Source: a bacterium
Lineage (GTDB): Bacteria > Patescibacteriota > Minisyncoccia > Phycocordibacterales > SBAW01
Length of the DNA: 6,226 nt
Reading direction: 5' to 3'
Assembly: GCA_030647845.1 (NCBI GenBank)
Contig: JAUSIO010000023.1
Coordinates: 1 to 6,226 of the forward strand
Shown: positions 1 to 5,092 of the stretch, in pieces
Layout of the letters: every line of letters begins with the position of its first letter
Numbering within the stretch: the first letter of the stretch is position 1
The notes under the pieces: generated by a model
What the model was told of the DNA's origin: nothing
The model's input: only the letters and a program-made list of their open reading frames with translations
Database searches by the model: none
Made by a program: the position numbers and the translations under genes

Positions 1-1
1 C

Positions 2-1021
2 GGTATTCCAGCATTGCTCTTTGATCGAAATTTTGGCTACAAAGACATCAACTATCATCCGCACTACGTTATTCGTGGCGGGAGAGCTGAGAGGGTCTGT
101 TCGCAGGAGTCGTTGATGACTCATGCTCGGGTAACAATCGACGGGGTTGAGGGTTTCCCTCTTGGTGCCAGCGTCACAGATTGCCACATTGAGGTCTTGC
201 ATCGAGTGATGCCACAGGCAGTATTCCAAACACAGAGCGAATATTTGCGATGCAACCAAGATCTCGCAGCTGCCGTACTTGAGATTGTCGCAAATAAACA
301 ACCGCAACTGTGGTATCGAAGAGTTCTCGAAGATGGGACTATTCGTAAAGAACCTAGAGGAGCGGTGCCTAGCTCGAAGCAGATTTTGGGGAACCTTTAT
401 GGTTTTTCAAATATGCAGGCAGGGTGGCTCGTACCAAACACAGTCACAATACTTCTGGATGCGGTAGTCGAGCAAAAGCGCTCGGGGTGTCCCCAACTCC
501 ACCACATTGGTGGGCAAGACATGGCGAGCTATGTTATGGAATTGGGGGAATCCCTCAGCCAACTCTACAGCACGGTCGCCCGACAGCTCGGCCTATCCGA
601 GTGCGTCGAGTACAATGTACACTCGGCAGCCCCAATGCGTTTTGTTGTTCGTCGGCATCGCAGAGAGGCGCTCGACTGCTTGTTTGAGAGCGCTCGAGCA
701 TTTGCAACTAACGAGCGAAACAGGGGGCGGAGCTTCAAGTTTACCCCTCAGGAACAGTGGAGCACTTTGGCGGCAGATTTGCAGCCAACTAAGGACTGGT
801 ACTTCGACCAGGTGAGAGATGCTGTCGCGGCCTGCCCAGAGGTCTTCTACGCGCTCGGGGATAGAAATTTTTTCAACCAGCACGATTTGGTTGGAGATGA
901 TGATCTCTATGTACATCCTGAAGCGGCCACACTACCTCTCAAGATTATAGGTGAATTGTGGGATATCTTGCGGCACTGTGCACGGTCTAAAAAGATGCGA
1001 GAGCAACGTCGCCACGAGTGA
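2..1021 (+). CDS. Hypothetical protein, 5'-truncated by window edge
   Basis: The reading frame is open from the first complete codon at position 2 to a TGA at 1019-1021, giving at least 339 residues. A TTG at 14 is only the first possible start in the window, with no ribosome site before it, so the true start probably lies upstream. I do not recognise the family. The visible part has no membrane segment, signal peptide or repeat. It is a mixed, probably soluble protein with several His and Trp residues, including a His-His-Ile-Gly-Gly stretch near the middle and an Asp-Asp-Asp-Leu-Tyr-Val-His-Pro stretch about 45 residues from the C-terminus, and it ends in a highly basic tail (RSKKMREQRRHE). 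The last motif faintly recalls the Asp-x-x-His end of SGNH hydrolases, but nothing else supports that. A strong terminator begins at the stop codon, so this gene ends its transcription unit. It is confidently coding because the long frame is followed immediately by that terminator. The function is unknown. Confidence 0.8.
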   Translation, partial: GIPALLFDRNFGYKDINYHPHYVIRGGRAERVCSQESLMTHARVTIDGVEGFPLGASVTDCHIEVLHRVMPQAVFQTQSEYLRCNQDLAAAVLEIVANKQPQLWYRRVLEDGTIRKEPRGAVPSSKQILGNLYGFSNMQAGWLVPNTVTILLDAVVEQKRSGCPQLHHIGGQDMASYVMELGESLSQLYSTVARQLGLSECVEYNVHSAAPMRFVVRRHRREALDCLFESARAFATNERNRGRSFKFTPQEQWSTLAADLQPTKDWYFDQVRDAVAACPEVFYALGDRNFFNQHDLVGDDDLYVHPEAATLPLKIIGELWDILRHCARSKKMREQRRHE

Positions 1022-1054
1022 CGTGTCTGCCAAGCGCAGGCGCGTCACTTTTTT
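1017..1054 (+). terminator. Rho-independent terminator of the first gene
   Basis: Bases 1017-1030 pair continuously with 1036-1049: 14 base pairs including two G-U wobbles, around a 5-nt loop (caagc). Six T residues follow at 1049-1054. The left arm starts two bases before the TGA stop codon (1019-1021), so the hairpin overlaps the end of the coding region. It separates the first gene from the dipeptidase gene and rules out the dipeptidase frame starting at the GTG at 1018. Confidence 0.9.
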
Positions 1055-1070
1055 ATTTGGAAACTAAAGA

Positions 1071-1076
1071 TACTAT
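1071..1076 (+). promoter_or_regulatory. Possible -10 element of the dipeptidase gene
   Basis: TACTAT matches the -10 consensus at four of six bases and ends seven bases before the ATG at 1084, so a transcript could begin at or next to that ATG. No convincing -35 hexamer is visible because the spacing falls in the T-run of the upstream terminator. An overlapping TATACA at 1074-1079 is an equally weak alternative. A promoter is needed here because the previous unit terminates at about 1054. Confidence 0.3.
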
Positions 1077-1083
1077 ACATACT

Positions 1084-2043
1084 ATGGACAAAAAAATACC
1101 GGTAATCGATTTGCACGAAGATCTTTTGCTACACGTGAGTCGCCGCGAGCTATATCCCGCCGACCACTGGCAGACCAATTTTGAGATGCTCAAAGAACAG
1201 AATTTCAAAGTAGTAGTTTCTACAGCTTTCCCCGTACCTCCGCAAGAAAATTTCTTTGACCCCGCCAGCAACGCAATAATCGAGCACGATTTCCAGACCT
1301 ACAAGAAATATTGTAGTGAGTGTCCCGAGTGGTCGATAATAAAAAATAGTTCAGATGTTGAAGCAATTTTAAAAGACGACTCTCGTCATGGTTTTTTGCT
1401 ACACGTTGAGGGTCTTAATGTTTTTGATGGGGATTGGGAAATGTTGGAGCGGTGGTATGGTCTTGGATGGAGATCCTTGGGAATTGTGTGGAATCTGACC
1501 AACCCGTTCGGCGGTGGGACGAAAGACCTGTTTCAAGGTCTCACCGTATTAGGCACTCAAATGCTCGACTGGCTTCAAGAACGTCGCATGCTTATTGATT
1601 TTGCGCACATGAACAAGCAGACGTTTTTCGACACGGCTAAGCTTGTTAGATGTCCCATTATTATCAGCCATGGAAACGCGGCAGCACTTTGTCCCAGTCT
1701 CCGCAATTATGACGACGAACAGTTACGTGTTGTTGCAAAAAGTGGTGGAGTTGTCGGAGTATTTTTTGGAAGTATGTTTCTTGTTGGGAAGGAAAAGTCC
1801 CCCGGTACCGTAAAAGATATTGTCGATCACATTGACCATTTCCGAAAAGTTATGGGAATTGAATATATCGCCATCGGCTCTGATTTGGGGGGTATCACCA
1901 CAGGTACGCTTTCTGACTTAAACTCGGTACAAAAAATAGATCTGTTGTGGAGCGAACTACGCAATCGGGGATATAGTGAGGAAGATATTGAAAAAATTTC
2001 TTATGGAAATATACTACGCGTCTTCAAAGAAATCTTACTCTAG
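1084..2043 (+). CDS. Membrane dipeptidase family (peptidase M19) metalloprotease
   Basis: This 319-residue protein matches the M19 (renal/membrane dipeptidase) family, zinc enzymes that hydrolyse dipeptides, often with broad tolerance for D-residues at the second position. The zinc ligands can be placed: His11 and Asp13 in DLHED, Glu109 in HVEGLN, His175 in IDFAHM and His196 in ISHGNA. Substrate-site residues are also present as Arg207 (PSLRNYDDEQLR) and Asp267 (GSDLGG), and the usual C-terminal YGNILRVF box closes the domain. The position of His152 of the human enzyme appears to be Trp136 (IVWNLTN), a change common in bacterial members. There is no signal peptide or anchor, so a cytoplasmic enzyme is likely. 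The frame extends upstream to a GTG at 1018, but that lies in the preceding terminator. ATG 1084 directly precedes the DLHED block and is preferred. No Shine-Dalgarno sequence is seen. It ends 8 nt from the convergent protease gene. The family is secure; the exact substrate is not. Confidence 0.93.
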   Translation: MDKKIPVIDLHEDLLLHVSRRELYPADHWQTNFEMLKEQNFKVVVSTAFPVPPQENFFDPASNAIIEHDFQTYKKYCSECPEWSIIKNSSDVEAILKDDSRHGFLLHVEGLNVFDGDWEMLERWYGLGWRSLGIVWNLTNPFGGGTKDLFQGLTVLGTQMLDWLQERRMLIDFAHMNKQTFFDTAKLVRCPIIISHGNAAALCPSLRNYDDEQLRVVAKSGGVVGVFFGSMFLVGKEKSPGTVKDIVDHIDHFRKVMGIEYIAIGSDLGGITTGTLSDLNSVQKIDLLWSELRNRGYSEEDIEKISYGNILRVFKEILL

Positions 2044-2051
2044 CAGGGTAT

Positions 2052-3188
2052 TTACTTCTCCAACACATCAATCAACTGGTGCTTTTCGGTTTGGGCGACA
2101 GTTGCGTTAAATGCCGCGGCTTTTGCTTGCAGGTCGCCCGAGAGGATTTGCAGGAGGCCACCCTTGCCATGTGCGTTTAGACTGCGGTCGATGTGTGCAA
2201 GCGTGATTGCGTGCAAGTCGCGCGAAGCTGTTGTGGTACCAACAGTCGCGGTTGCGATAATCCCGAGTAGTGCGCCATCTTGCTGGCGCACTACCGCTCC
2301 GCCCGAGGAGCCCGCTTGCGAGACAACAGTACCCCCGACCGACAACAGGTCAACCGTGCCGAGGTCGGCGAACGAAAAAAGCTCTGCCACCGTGGTAAAT
2401 GCCGAGGAGGCATACAAACTCATTGTTATAGTTGAACCTTCCAGAAATCCGGCAGGGTACGACGCCAACAACACTGGGTCGCCACGCTGTGGCGTGTTGG
2501 TGGTGATAGGCACAGGCGCAAATGCCGCGGGCAGAGGCGAGCCGCCAGTGGTCGAAGTGACGAGCAAAAAAGAGTAATCATTTTCGCCGGTACCTCGGGC
2601 GTCTTGGGCAACTATCTGGGCTGCGTTTGCATTGACCCACACGGGCGGGAGATATAGGAGTTTGGCGTTGTAGGTTGGGTATGCGGGGCTCCCGGTGCGT
2701 ACGATGCAGTCGACATTGCCTGGGGTGGGATAGTCGCGCAACAAAAAATATTGCCCGACATGCGCACTGGTCAAAATGACGCCTGTGCCGTCGATGATAA
2801 CGCCACTGCCGGAGATTGGGTGTAGATACCCACCGCTTTTTGTTACGCAAAGGATATTAACCAACGCCGTACGCGTCTGCGCGTTTATCTGGTCAGGTGT
2901 TTTTGGTGCAGGTATATCTGCCGAAGAGGGTACGGTCGGAGTAAAAACATGCTGGACAATAGACTGGAATATTTGCAGAGGGGAGGCCTTTTGTTCGGGA
3001 GTACTTGTTGCCGTTTTTTGTACGGTTGATGCAACAGGGAAGAGGCCAGTCGTATCGGCCCTATGCCTTTGCGCTGCCGGCAGGGAAGGAACAATGGTTA
3101 TATGTGTGCCAGAAAACACTTGCCACACAAGCACGATACCTACCACTGTGTATGCCAGTGCATGCCAAAGTAACGATACAATACCCAT
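2052..3188 (-). CDS. Membrane-anchored trypsin-like serine protease
   Basis: From the ATG at 3188 the protein has 378 residues. Residues 3-25 form one hydrophobic segment (signal anchor or uncleaved signal). A Pro/Ser/Thr-rich linker to about residue 100 follows, then a chymotrypsin-fold domain. The catalytic triad is visible: His143 in LTSAHV, Asp204 in ENDYSFLLV and Ser295 in AGSSGGAV. Only two cysteines are present, Cys114 and Cys161, on either side of the catalytic His, so a disulfide outside the cytoplasm is plausible. No PDZ domain follows, unlike HtrA/DegP; the C-terminal 50 residues are helical-looking and Ala/Gln-rich. An in-frame ATG at 3194 abuts a perfect TATAAT, so a transcript from that promoter would begin at about 3188, which is why I choose that start; annotation from 3194 adds two residues. 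There is no Shine-Dalgarno site. The likely role is cleavage of envelope or extracellular proteins, with unknown substrate. It stands alone in its unit, convergent with the dipeptidase gene. Confidence 0.9.
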   Translation of the reverse strand: MGIVSLLWHALAYTVVGIVLVWQVFSGTHITIVPSLPAAQRHRADTTGLFPVASTVQKTATSTPEQKASPLQIFQSIVQHVFTPTVPSSADIPAPKTPDQINAQTRTALVNILCVTKSGGYLHPISGSGVIIDGTGVILTSAHVGQYFLLRDYPTPGNVDCIVRTGSPAYPTYNAKLLYLPPVWVNANAAQIVAQDARGTGENDYSFLLVTSTTGGSPLPAAFAPVPITTNTPQRGDPVLLASYPAGFLEGSTITMSLYASSAFTTVAELFSFADLGTVDLLSVGGTVVSQAGSSGGAVVRQQDGALLGIIATATVGTTTASRDLHAITLAHIDRSLNAHGKGGLLQILSGDLQAKAAAFNATVAQTEKHQLIDVLEK

Positions 3189-3194
3189 GTACAT

Positions 3195-3223
3195 ATTATA
3201 CGAGTTTATTGCCAGTGTGTCTT
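3195..3223 (-). promoter_or_regulatory. Promoter of the serine protease gene
   Basis: On the minus strand, AAGACA (3223-3218, four of six bases of the -35 consensus) is separated by 17 bp from a perfect TATAAT (3200-3195). The seventh base after the -10 box, the usual +1, is 3188, which is the A of the in-frame ATG. The mRNA is therefore predicted to be leaderless. Confidence 0.7.
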
Positions 3224-3261
3224 GTGCCTGCTACGATTCGAGAACCCAGCCGTCGCTCGTA

Positions 3262-3306
3262 GCGGGCCTGCCCGCCGAAGCCGAGCTTTGGCTCGGCGAA
3301 GGCGGG
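3262..3306. repeat. GC-rich inverted repeat able to fold two ways
   Basis: Bases 3271-3286 pair with 3291-3306 around a TTTG loop: a 16-bp arm of 6 + 7 pairs interrupted by a symmetric 3-base GAA/GAA mismatch. The left arm can instead pair with GCGGG at 3262-3266 (to CCCGC at 3271-3275, loop CCTG), so two folds exclude each other. No T-run follows on either strand, so it is not a typical intrinsic terminator. It lies between the divergent protease promoter and tRNA-Gly. Its form resembles dispersed palindromic (REP-like) elements; copy number cannot be judged from this window. Confidence 0.65.
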
Positions 3307-3328
3307 ATTAGTTCTCGCTGGTTACAGC
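3302..3328 (+). other. 5'-tRNA-half-like sequence
   Basis: Bases 3302-3313 are identical to the first 12 bases of the tRNA-Gly gene (3387-3398), covering its 5' acceptor strand and the start of its D-arm. The following bases to 3328 also look like a D-arm: G-C, U-G and U-A pairs enclose a loop containing CTGGTTA. No anticodon arm with a 7-base loop, T-arm or matching 3' acceptor strand follows. It also overlaps the right arm of the upstream hairpin. It may be a decayed tRNA copy or a coincidence. Confidence 0.35.
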
Positions 3329-3386
3329 TATGTTAAAACATCAAGGTAGGATTAGAGAGGTTAATTGAAAGTTAGATACAGATAGT

Positions 3387-3457
3387 GCGGGATTAGTTTA
3401 ATGGTAGAACAACAGGTTTCCAACCTGTTGGTGGGAGTTCGATTCTCCCATCCCGCA
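3387..3457 (+). tRNA. tRNA-Gly (anticodon UCC)
   Basis: The full cloverleaf can be drawn. The acceptor stem GCGGGAT (3387-3393) pairs with ATCCCGC (3450-3456). A short D-arm starts at 3396. The anticodon stem ACAGG/CCTGT (3412-3416/3424-3428) encloses the loop TTTCCAA, with anticodon TCC at 3419-3421 reading GGA and probably other glycine codons. The T-arm is GGGAG-TTCGATT-CTCCC. The discriminator is A at 3457. The next bases are CCC, so the CCA end is not encoded and must be added by a nucleotidyltransferase. No clear promoter was found just upstream, and no T-run terminator follows. Confidence 0.97.
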
Positions 3458-3507
3458 CCCGTTCGGCTCGCTTCGCTCGCTCAGGGCAAGCAAAGCAAAA
3501 ACAGGTG

Positions 3508-3513
3508 TATACT
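3508..3513 (+). promoter_or_regulatory. -10 element of the response-regulator gene
   Basis: TATACT matches the -10 consensus at five of six bases. The seventh base downstream of it, the usual +1, is 3520, the A of the ATG chosen as start, predicting a leaderless mRNA. No good -35 hexamer is visible at 16-18 bp spacing. Confidence 0.5.
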
Positions 3514-3519
3514 TCCCGT

Positions 3520-3909
3520 ATGGCACAAGGAGGCCAAAAAACGGTGCTTGTGGTAGAAGACGAGAATACTCTGCAGGATATTCTTGCTCAAAAATTAGAA
3601 AAAGAAGGATTCGCAGTACTTACTGCCGGCAACGGCAACGACGCACTCGCATTGGCTTTGGGGAAGCACCCCGACCTTATCTTGCTCGATATTATGATGC
3701 CGCACGACGGCATCACGATGCTCGAGGAGTTGCGTCGCGACGAGCCCTACGGCAAACAGGTACGGGTTATCTTTCTTACTAACTTAAGCCCAGACACCGA
3801 CCGCATCATACAAGCAGTGGAGCGCCACGAACCCGTGTTTTATTTGATAAAAGCAAACAGCACGCCCTCGTTGGTGGTCGAAAAGATCCGCGAAGCATTG
3901 GCGGGGTAG
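3520..3909 (+). CDS. Single-domain response regulator (CheY-like receiver)
   Basis: This 129-residue protein is one complete receiver domain with no output domain. The acidic pocket is Glu13-Asp14 (VVEDEN), the phospho-acceptor Asp57 (LLDIMMP), the switch Thr87 (IFLTN) and the conserved Lys111 (YLIKAN). It should accept phosphate from a histidine kinase or phosphotransfer protein and act by protein contact, as CheY or Spo0F do, or act as a phosphate sink. No kinase is encoded in the window. The frame is open back to a GTG at 3505, but this lies before the -10 box. The ATG at 3520 fits a leaderless start and gives a normal N-terminus. A second possible start is the GTG at 3544, preceded at 10 nt by AAGGAGG (3527-3533), which would remove eight residues and start directly at the first strand. 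The gene follows tRNA-Gly by 62 nt and precedes the dehydrogenase gene by 92 nt. The partner and output are unknown. Confidence 0.93.
   Translation: MAQGGQKTVLVVEDENTLQDILAQKLEKEGFAVLTAGNGNDALALALGKHPDLILLDIMMPHDGITMLEELRRDEPYGKQVRVIFLTNLSPDTDRIIQAVERHEPVFYLIKANSTPSLVVEKIREALAG
3527..3533 (+). promoter_or_regulatory. Shine-Dalgarno-like AAGGAGG inside the response-regulator gene
   Basis: AAGGAGG lies within codons 3-5 of the frame starting at 3520 and is 10 nt before an in-frame GTG at 3544. It could direct an alternative shorter product or simply encode Gln-Gly-Gly. The motif is clear; its use is not established. Confidence 0.4.
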
Positions 3910-3911
3910 GT

Positions 3912-3939
3912 TTGATTTAAATCTCAAATATAGTTTAAT
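3912..3939 (+). promoter_or_regulatory. Candidate promoter of the amino-acid dehydrogenase gene
   Basis: TTGATT (3912-3917, four of six -35 bases) is spaced 16 bp from TTTAAT (3934-3939, five of six -10 bases). The predicted start near 3946 leaves a leader of about 56 nt carrying the SD at 3991. An overlapping TATAGT at 3929-3934 is an alternative -10. The -35 box overlaps a perfect 10-bp palindrome (GATTTAAATC, 3914-3923), positioned where a repressor could bind, though no regulator is evident. Confidence 0.45.
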
Positions 3940-3990
3940 GGTGGCACGTGCGAAATCCTCGCCGTTAGAGAGATACAACGAGTCCGAGCC

Positions 3991-3995
3991 GGAGG
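3991..3995 (+). promoter_or_regulatory. Ribosome binding site of the dehydrogenase gene
   Basis: GGAGG lies 6 nt before the ATG at 4002. It is the only canonical Shine-Dalgarno site at a gene start in this window, so it fixes that start and contrasts with the SD-less neighbours. Confidence 0.85.
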
Positions 3996-4001
3996 TTTTC
4001 A

Positions 4002-5078
4002 ATGCAAAAAAAAGATCAGTCTATTTTTACGAAGTCTCTCGAATTCGATGACCACGAAGGGGTTATGTATCTACGTGATGAGTCAACAGGTTTGCGCGGA
4101 TTTATTGCCATCCATAATACAAACTTAGGACCAGCGGTTGGTGGCACACGCTTCCGGCATTATAAGAACGAGACGGAAGCACTCCAGGACGCTCTGCGCC
4201 TTTCTCGCGCGATGACCTATAAGTGTGCTGCAGCAGGGGTCCCATATGGTGGTGGGAAGGCGGTGCTTATGGCGCCAAAAAAAATCACCAAGCATCAAAA
4301 AGAAATATATCTTACTGCGTATACCCACTGTCTCGAGCTTTTACATGGGCACTTTTTTACTGGTGAGGATGTTGGGTTGGACGCGCACGATATTACAGTG
4401 CTTGCAAAGCACTCGGACTCTATAATCGGTCGGCCTCGCGTCGGGGGGATGCCAGCACGTTGGGCTGCGCATAGTGTATACCGTGCGATGAGTGTGGCGC
4501 TTAAAGAGCGTTTTGGCTCGGAGTCCTTCAAGGGGAGGGTATGCGCAATTAAAGGTCTTGGTAACGTCGGCATTGCGTTATGTGCTCTTATAACAAAGGC
4601 AGGGGGCTCGGTTATTGCTGCGGATATCAACCATACTCGAGTCCGGTTAGCACGCAAGCGCTTCCAGAACATTCGTATCGTTCCGCATACAAAAATACAC
4701 ACCTACGCAACAGATATATACGCCCCCTGTGCGCTTGGGGATGAATTTAATGCAGTCACTATCAGGCAACTGCGCTGCTCTATTATATGTGGTGCGGCAA
4801 ACAATCAACTCGCTACACGCGAGGATGGTAAGCGTCTCTTTACACGAGGTATCCTGTATATCCCGGATTACGTGGCAAATGCTGGCGGTCTTATTAATGT
4901 TGTTGATGAGTTACACAAGGGAGGTTATAGCAAGTCTCGCGTCGCAAAAAATGTTGCGTACGTGGCGACGACAGTGCAGCAGATTATTGCAGGTTCACGT
5001 AGACAGCACCAGCCAACAAACGACATAGCCGATGCTATTGCCGAGAAGCGTTTCCACCGCGGGAGAGCTCGCGTATAA
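4002..5078 (+). CDS. Leucine/Glu/Phe/Val dehydrogenase family (NAD-dependent)
   Basis: This 358-residue enzyme belongs to the ELFV amino-acid dehydrogenases, which reversibly deaminate an amino acid to its 2-oxoacid and ammonium with NAD(P). Its length and the GPAVGGTR motif (43-50) are most like leucine/valine/phenylalanine dehydrogenases rather than the longer glutamate enzymes. The catalytic domain has Lys74 (MTYKCAAAG) and Lys86 (YGGGKAV), matching the two active-site lysines, followed by TGEDVG (120-125) with the conserved Asp123. The Rossmann domain has GLGNVG (185-190), with Asp208 at the end of the second strand favouring NAD. CGAANNQL (263-270) and PDYVANAGG (288-296) are also intact. 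A GGAGG 6 nt before ATG 4002 sets the start. The protein is probably a cytoplasmic oligomer, used for amino-acid catabolism or synthesis of branched-chain residues. The TAA stop overlaps the next gene's -10 box. The substrate cannot be fixed from sequence alone. Confidence 0.93.
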   Translation: MQKKDQSIFTKSLEFDDHEGVMYLRDESTGLRGFIAIHNTNLGPAVGGTRFRHYKNETEALQDALRLSRAMTYKCAAAGVPYGGGKAVLMAPKKITKHQKEIYLTAYTHCLELLHGHFFTGEDVGLDAHDITVLAKHSDSIIGRPRVGGMPARWAAHSVYRAMSVALKERFGSESFKGRVCAIKGLGNVGIALCALITKAGGSVIAADINHTRVRLARKRFQNIRIVPHTKIHTYATDIYAPCALGDEFNAVTIRQLRCSIICGAANNQLATREDGKRLFTRGILYIPDYVANAGGLINVVDELHKGGYSKSRVAKNVAYVATTVQQIIAGSRRQHQPTNDIADAIAEKRFHRGRARV

Positions 5079-5079
5079 T
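5051..5079 (+). promoter_or_regulatory. Promoter of the PaaK-like ligase gene, inside the dehydrogenase 3' end
   Basis: TTTCCA (5051-5056, four of six -35 bases) is 17 bp from a perfect TATAAT (5074-5079), which overlaps the dehydrogenase stop codon TAA (5076-5078). The predicted +1 near 5086 gives a leader of only about 7 nt before the ATG at 5093, with no SD. Read-through from the dehydrogenase promoter is also possible. Confidence 0.55.
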
Positions 5080-5092
5080 ACGTCTGTCAGCT

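Noticed and set aside
850..960. SGNH hydrolase signature in the first gene
   Set aside because: Only a loose Asp-x-x-x-His-Pro pattern is present; the N-terminal GDSL block would be off the window and the other blocks are not recognisable.
1018..1083. GTG-initiated 22-residue extension of the dipeptidase
   Set aside because: The GTG lies in the stem of the upstream terminator and overlaps the previous stop codon; the extension has no family similarity, and ATG 1084 directly precedes the first metal motif.
2164..2850. Open frames on the plus strand and in other minus frames across the protease gene
   Set aside because: They are low-complexity shadows (Arg/Pro/Cys-rich) of a gene whose catalytic triad is intact in its own frame.
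3458..3486. GC-rich stretch after tRNA-Gly as a terminator
   Set aside because: It is a direct-repeat-like CTCGCT/CGCTCGCT run with little self-pairing and no T-run.
3505..3519. GTG start for the response regulator
   Set aside because: It lies before the TATACT -10 box, so it would not be in the predicted transcript; ATG 3520 gives a normal receiver N-terminus.
3926..3995. A second tRNA gene in the dehydrogenase leader
   Set aside because: It shares 12 bases with the tRNA-Gly D-arm region, but there is no acceptor stem, no 5+7+5 anticodon arm and no TTC-containing T-arm. The shared stretch also contains the TTTAAT of the candidate promoter.
3957..3995. Sequestration of the dehydrogenase SD by CCTC at 3957-3960
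   Set aside because: Only four base pairs can form and they do not extend; too weak to claim a riboswitch or thermometer.
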